6,996 bases of DNA from contig CATLVA010000075.1 in NCBI GenBank assembly GCA_950060715.1, positions 1 through 6,996 on the forward strand. The letters run 5' to 3'. The translations under genes and the position numbers were made by a program. Source of the stretch: an uncultured Oligoflexia bacterium (GTDB lineage: Bacteria > Bdellovibrionota > Bacteriovoracia > Bacteriovoracales > Bacteriovoracaceae). The notes beneath the pieces are model-generated. The model ran no database searches. It was not told the DNA's origin and saw nothing but the letters and a program-made list of their open reading frames with translations. Of this stretch, positions 5,261-6,996 are shown in pieces. Position 1 is the first letter of the stretch; each line of letters starts with the position of its first letter.

Positions 5261-5605
5261 TTACATTTGTGATGACTGAAATACTAAGCCTTGACGAACT
5301 AACTTGAAGAATTCATCTCTAGTTACTTTACCATTTTTAGAACAGTAATTTTTATAATCTCTTTTGAACTTATCTTCTTCACTTAGAGAATCTTCTTGCA
5401 GTTCTGCGACTGTGTTTTTTTGCATTGTTGTGATGAGATAATTTATCAGCGTATCTATTTTGACAGTATTTCCAAAATCTTTTTTGTTAACTTGAGCGAG
5501 AACTTTCTTCAGTTTAGCTGCGGTAGATTTAGTCAGTCTTATGCCTGTATATTTAGAGTCTGTCTTAGTTTTGTGTTGGTTTGGTGTATTATTATTAGTT
5601 TCCAT
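5261..5605 (-). CDS. Small ribbon-helix-helix-like DNA-binding protein (putative accessory factor)
   Basis: A 114-residue basic protein. After a polar N-terminal arm (1-18) comes a short strand YTGIRL (19-24), a helix STAAKLKKVLAQVNKK (27-42) and a second helix around KIDTLINYLITTMQK (49-63), the layout of ribbon-helix-helix proteins such as relaxosome accessory factors and ParD/Arc-type repressors. The second half is charged and helical (about 72-106). The ATG follows GGAGG by 5 nt and overlaps the preceding gene by 11 bases, so it is translated with the Replic_Relax-like gene; the next gene is 77 bases away. A role binding the element's transfer origin, or repressing the operon, is inferred from size, fold and position. 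No named family is recognised. Confidence 0.75.
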   Translation of the reverse strand: METNNNTPNQHKTKTDSKYTGIRLTKSTAAKLKKVLAQVNKKDFGNTVKIDTLINYLITTMQKNTVAELQEDSLSEEDKFKRDYKNYCSKNGKVTRDEFFKLVRQGLVFQSSQM

Positions 5606-6536
5606 TCAGACCTCCGGTTTCGTTTATATTTGTTTGTGGTTTATTGTTGTACTCCCTGCATAGGGGGGAAGAAGGATTTTCAGAAAAAAATTTGGTTGCA
5701 ATCGTTTTTCTAATATTTTCAATGGATTGCATGGTTATTTGTTTTGTACTTACTGTTGTCTTGGAATCAGTAGATACAACACTTAATTTGAAATCAATTT
5801 GATATTCTTTATTTCCTACCGATCTAAAACTAATCGTATCATTCTCATTGATATTGTCTCTTAGAGCATAAAAGAACTTTGGTTCCTGGCTTCTTGTCCT
5901 ATACTCAAGTTCAGCATTCTGAACTTGTTTCTGTGTTCCTTCATGTTCAGATATATAGAAAACAGCTTTTATATTTTTATTGCGATAATAGCGATCTATC
6001 ATGTCTAAATACCTTGGTTTCGTTTTAGAAGACCTTTCATATTCAAGTGCTGCTTTAAAACTTTTCCCCCCAATTCTAATCTCTAAATACCCGTCTGGTC
6101 TTAAATCACCAAGGTTCATTCTTGCTTCAGTACATTTCAGATTATCTCGAACATTATATTCATGTTCTGTAAGCATATATTCGATTTTCTCCCTATTCTT
6201 TAATGACCTCCATATATCAATTAGGTTAATATCGTGGTTTGGGCTATTAGTGCCCTTCCATATATATGCATTCTTTGAAAAATCAATGAATCTTTTAACT
6301 GTAGAGCTTGTTAACCTATAGCATTTATCCCTGCTCTCAAGATTAAAGTATTTCGCTTGAATATATCCTGCCTTCATCAAACGATTTAACCTTACTCTTG
6401 TGCACTTTAAAGATTTATAATCATTAAAAACATCTCTATGAATTACTTTCGCTATTGCAACTCGATGCCTAAACAAATAATCAAAAAGTTGTATATCTCG
6501 TTGCTGAAGTCTCACTCTTTTTCTTTTATTCTTCAA
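5595..6536 (-). CDS. Replic_Relax-like protein with PD-(D/E)xK-type motif
   Basis: A 313-residue protein resembling the replication-relaxation family (Pfam Replic_Relax), found on plasmids and integrative elements mainly in Gram-positives and linked to mobilization or replication. Residues about 10-62 form a winged helix (QQRDIQLFDYLFRHRVA ... RLNRLMKAGYIQ). The family's His-containing motif is at NHDINLIDIW (100-109). The core motif is RPDGYLEI (146-153) followed by ALEYERSSK (163-171): Asp148, Glu165, Glu167 and Lys171 are spaced like a PD-(D/E)xK nuclease-type site. There is no HUH histidine cluster or MOB-type tyrosine motif. The C-terminal third is polar and probably flexible. The start is a TTG, supported by GGAGG 5 nt upstream and an 11-base overlap with the ATPase gene. 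DNA processing at the transfer origin is plausible but inferred. Confidence 0.8.
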   Translation of the reverse strand: MKNKRKRVRLQQRDIQLFDYLFRHRVAIAKVIHRDVFNDYKSLKCTRVRLNRLMKAGYIQAKYFNLESRDKCYRLTSSTVKRFIDFSKNAYIWKGTNSPNHDINLIDIWRSLKNREKIEYMLTEHEYNVRDNLKCTEARMNLGDLRPDGYLEIRIGGKSFKAALEYERSSKTKPRYLDMIDRYYRNKNIKAVFYISEHEGTQKQVQNAELEYRTRSQEPKFFYALRDNINENDTISFRSVGNKEYQIDFKLSVVSTDSKTTVSTKQITMQSIENIRKTIATKFFSENPSSPLCREYNNKPQTNINETGGLNGN

Positions 6537-6996
6537 CCGTACCTCCTTCTTTTACTTCATCCAGTTCGCCAACAAGTGACTCTTCATCTTTCTCAATGTT
6601 CTCACCTCCTGTTTTTTTCTTTTTTATCAGCTTAGTTTTTTGTTTCGTTTTATCTCCCTTACAAAATTCAATAATTTCTTTTTCTTCAATAAATGGTGCT
6701 TGAAATTGAATAAAGTCCTGGCCGTAATGCCAAATAGCTCTCCCCCTGATTTGTGGAAGCTCTTCAGCTCTTTTGTTACCTAAGACGAGTACAGATGCAT
6801 TATTACCACTCATCTTAAAACACACTTTTGCGGCAATATTATCTTGAATACTGGTATCAATTGTTTCCTTTGTTACTTTCTGTGTTGCTAATACAAGATG
6901 AATTCCTGCTGCACGAGAGAGTTTGGCAATGTCATCAGTAATTTCTCTTGCTCTAACCTTATTATGATAATCACTACTTCCTTTATTCTTTTTCAT
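6526..6996 (-). CDS. FtsK/SpoIIIE-type DNA translocase ATPase (partial, C-terminal part)
   Basis: The last 156 residues of a larger protein; the frame is open at the window edge and the Met there is probably internal. Visible are the post-Walker-B parts of an FtsK-type motor: REITDDIAKLSRAAGIHLVLATQK (the 'AR.GRA.GIHL..ATQ' motif), IDTSIQDNIAAKVCFKMSGNNASVLVLG, and AEELPQIRGRAIWHYGQDFIQFQAPFI, ending the RecA-like domain at about residue 104. The Walker A and B motifs lie outside. After it comes a low-complexity Lys/Glu-rich tail instead of the FtsK gamma domain, so it is not the chromosomal FtsK. FtsK-type ATPases in such elements act as coupling proteins or as a DNA pump at the inner membrane. 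It overlaps the Replic_Relax-like gene by 11 bases, which supports a joint role. Confidence 0.85.
   Translation of the reverse strand: MKKNKGSSDYHNKVRAREITDDIAKLSRAAGIHLVLATQKVTKETIDTSIQDNIAAKVCFKMSGNNASVLVLGNKRAEELPQIRGRAIWHYGQDFIQFQAPFIEEKEIIEFCKGDKTKQKTKLIKKKKTGGENIEKDEESLVGELDEVKEGGTVEE
6541..6547 (-). promoter_or_regulatory. Shine-Dalgarno site fixing a TTG start
   Basis: On the minus strand AGGAGGT (6547-6541) lies 4 bases before TTG (6536-6534), and no in-frame ATG offers a better fit. GGAGG-to-start spacing (5 nt) is the same as at the ATG starts at 5605 and 4912, so the TTG is very likely the real start of the Replic_Relax-like protein. Confidence 0.75.

Noticed and set aside
6001..6321. 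Plus-strand frame of 106 codons inside the Replic_Relax-like gene
   Set aside because: Antisense to a well-supported gene; its composition reflects the complementary strand and no ribosome site is seen.
1..6996. CRISPR array, insertion sequence with terminal repeats, or rRNA gene
   Set aside because: No regularly spaced repeats, no transposase with DDE motif and no rRNA-like sequence were seen on either strand.

Overview
The window is A+T-rich bacterial DNA made almost entirely of mobile-element genes, arranged as two convergent modules that meet at about 3.4-3.8 kb. The host cannot be named with confidence. The first complete gene encodes a lipoprotein, and ribosome sites are classical GGAGG types. 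The mix of a serine recombinase, a tyrosine integrase and transfer-like genes fits an integrative element or plasmid of a low-GC Gram-negative bacterium. A Bdellovibrio/Bacteriovorax-like host is only a guess.

Left module (1-3615, plus strand): the 3' end of an unidentified gene, a lipoprotein with a cysteine/arginine-rich insert, a small ribbon-helix-helix-like protein and an overlapping 56-residue basic ORF. Then comes a promoter with a perfect 8+8 bp palindrome, a small XRE-type regulator, and a 602-residue large serine recombinase. The regulator and recombinase form a tight two-gene unit. The last ~85 codons of the recombinase ORF run through three hairpins and an antisense tRNA-like 3' end, so this tail looks like captured non-coding sequence.

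Junction (about 3380-3770): minus-strand bases 3556-3525 read as the 3' end of a tRNA or tmRNA (T-loop, acceptor strand, encoded CCA), followed on the same strand by a strong hairpin and a T-run. The 5' part of the RNA gene is absent and its T-stem is mispaired, as expected for a recombined attachment site. A degenerate second copy of the CCA end lies 81 bp to the left. To the right are short direct and inverted repeats that could be integrase or excisionase sites, then the integrase terminator.

Right module (6996-3767, minus strand, so transcribed from high to low coordinates): the C-terminal part of an FtsK/SpoIIIE-type ATPase, a Replic_Relax-like protein with a PD-(D/E)xK-like motif, a small ribbon-helix-helix-like protein, an excisionase-type HTH protein and a tyrosine integrase next to the tRNA-like site. 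Three of the four junctions have the same 11-nt overlap and the same GGAGG at 5-nt spacing, indicating tight translational coupling. Together these look like an integrative mobilizable element: the translocase and Replic_Relax protein would handle DNA transfer, the small DNA binder would be an accessory factor, and Xis/Int would handle excision and integration. The roles in transfer are inferred from family resemblance and context.
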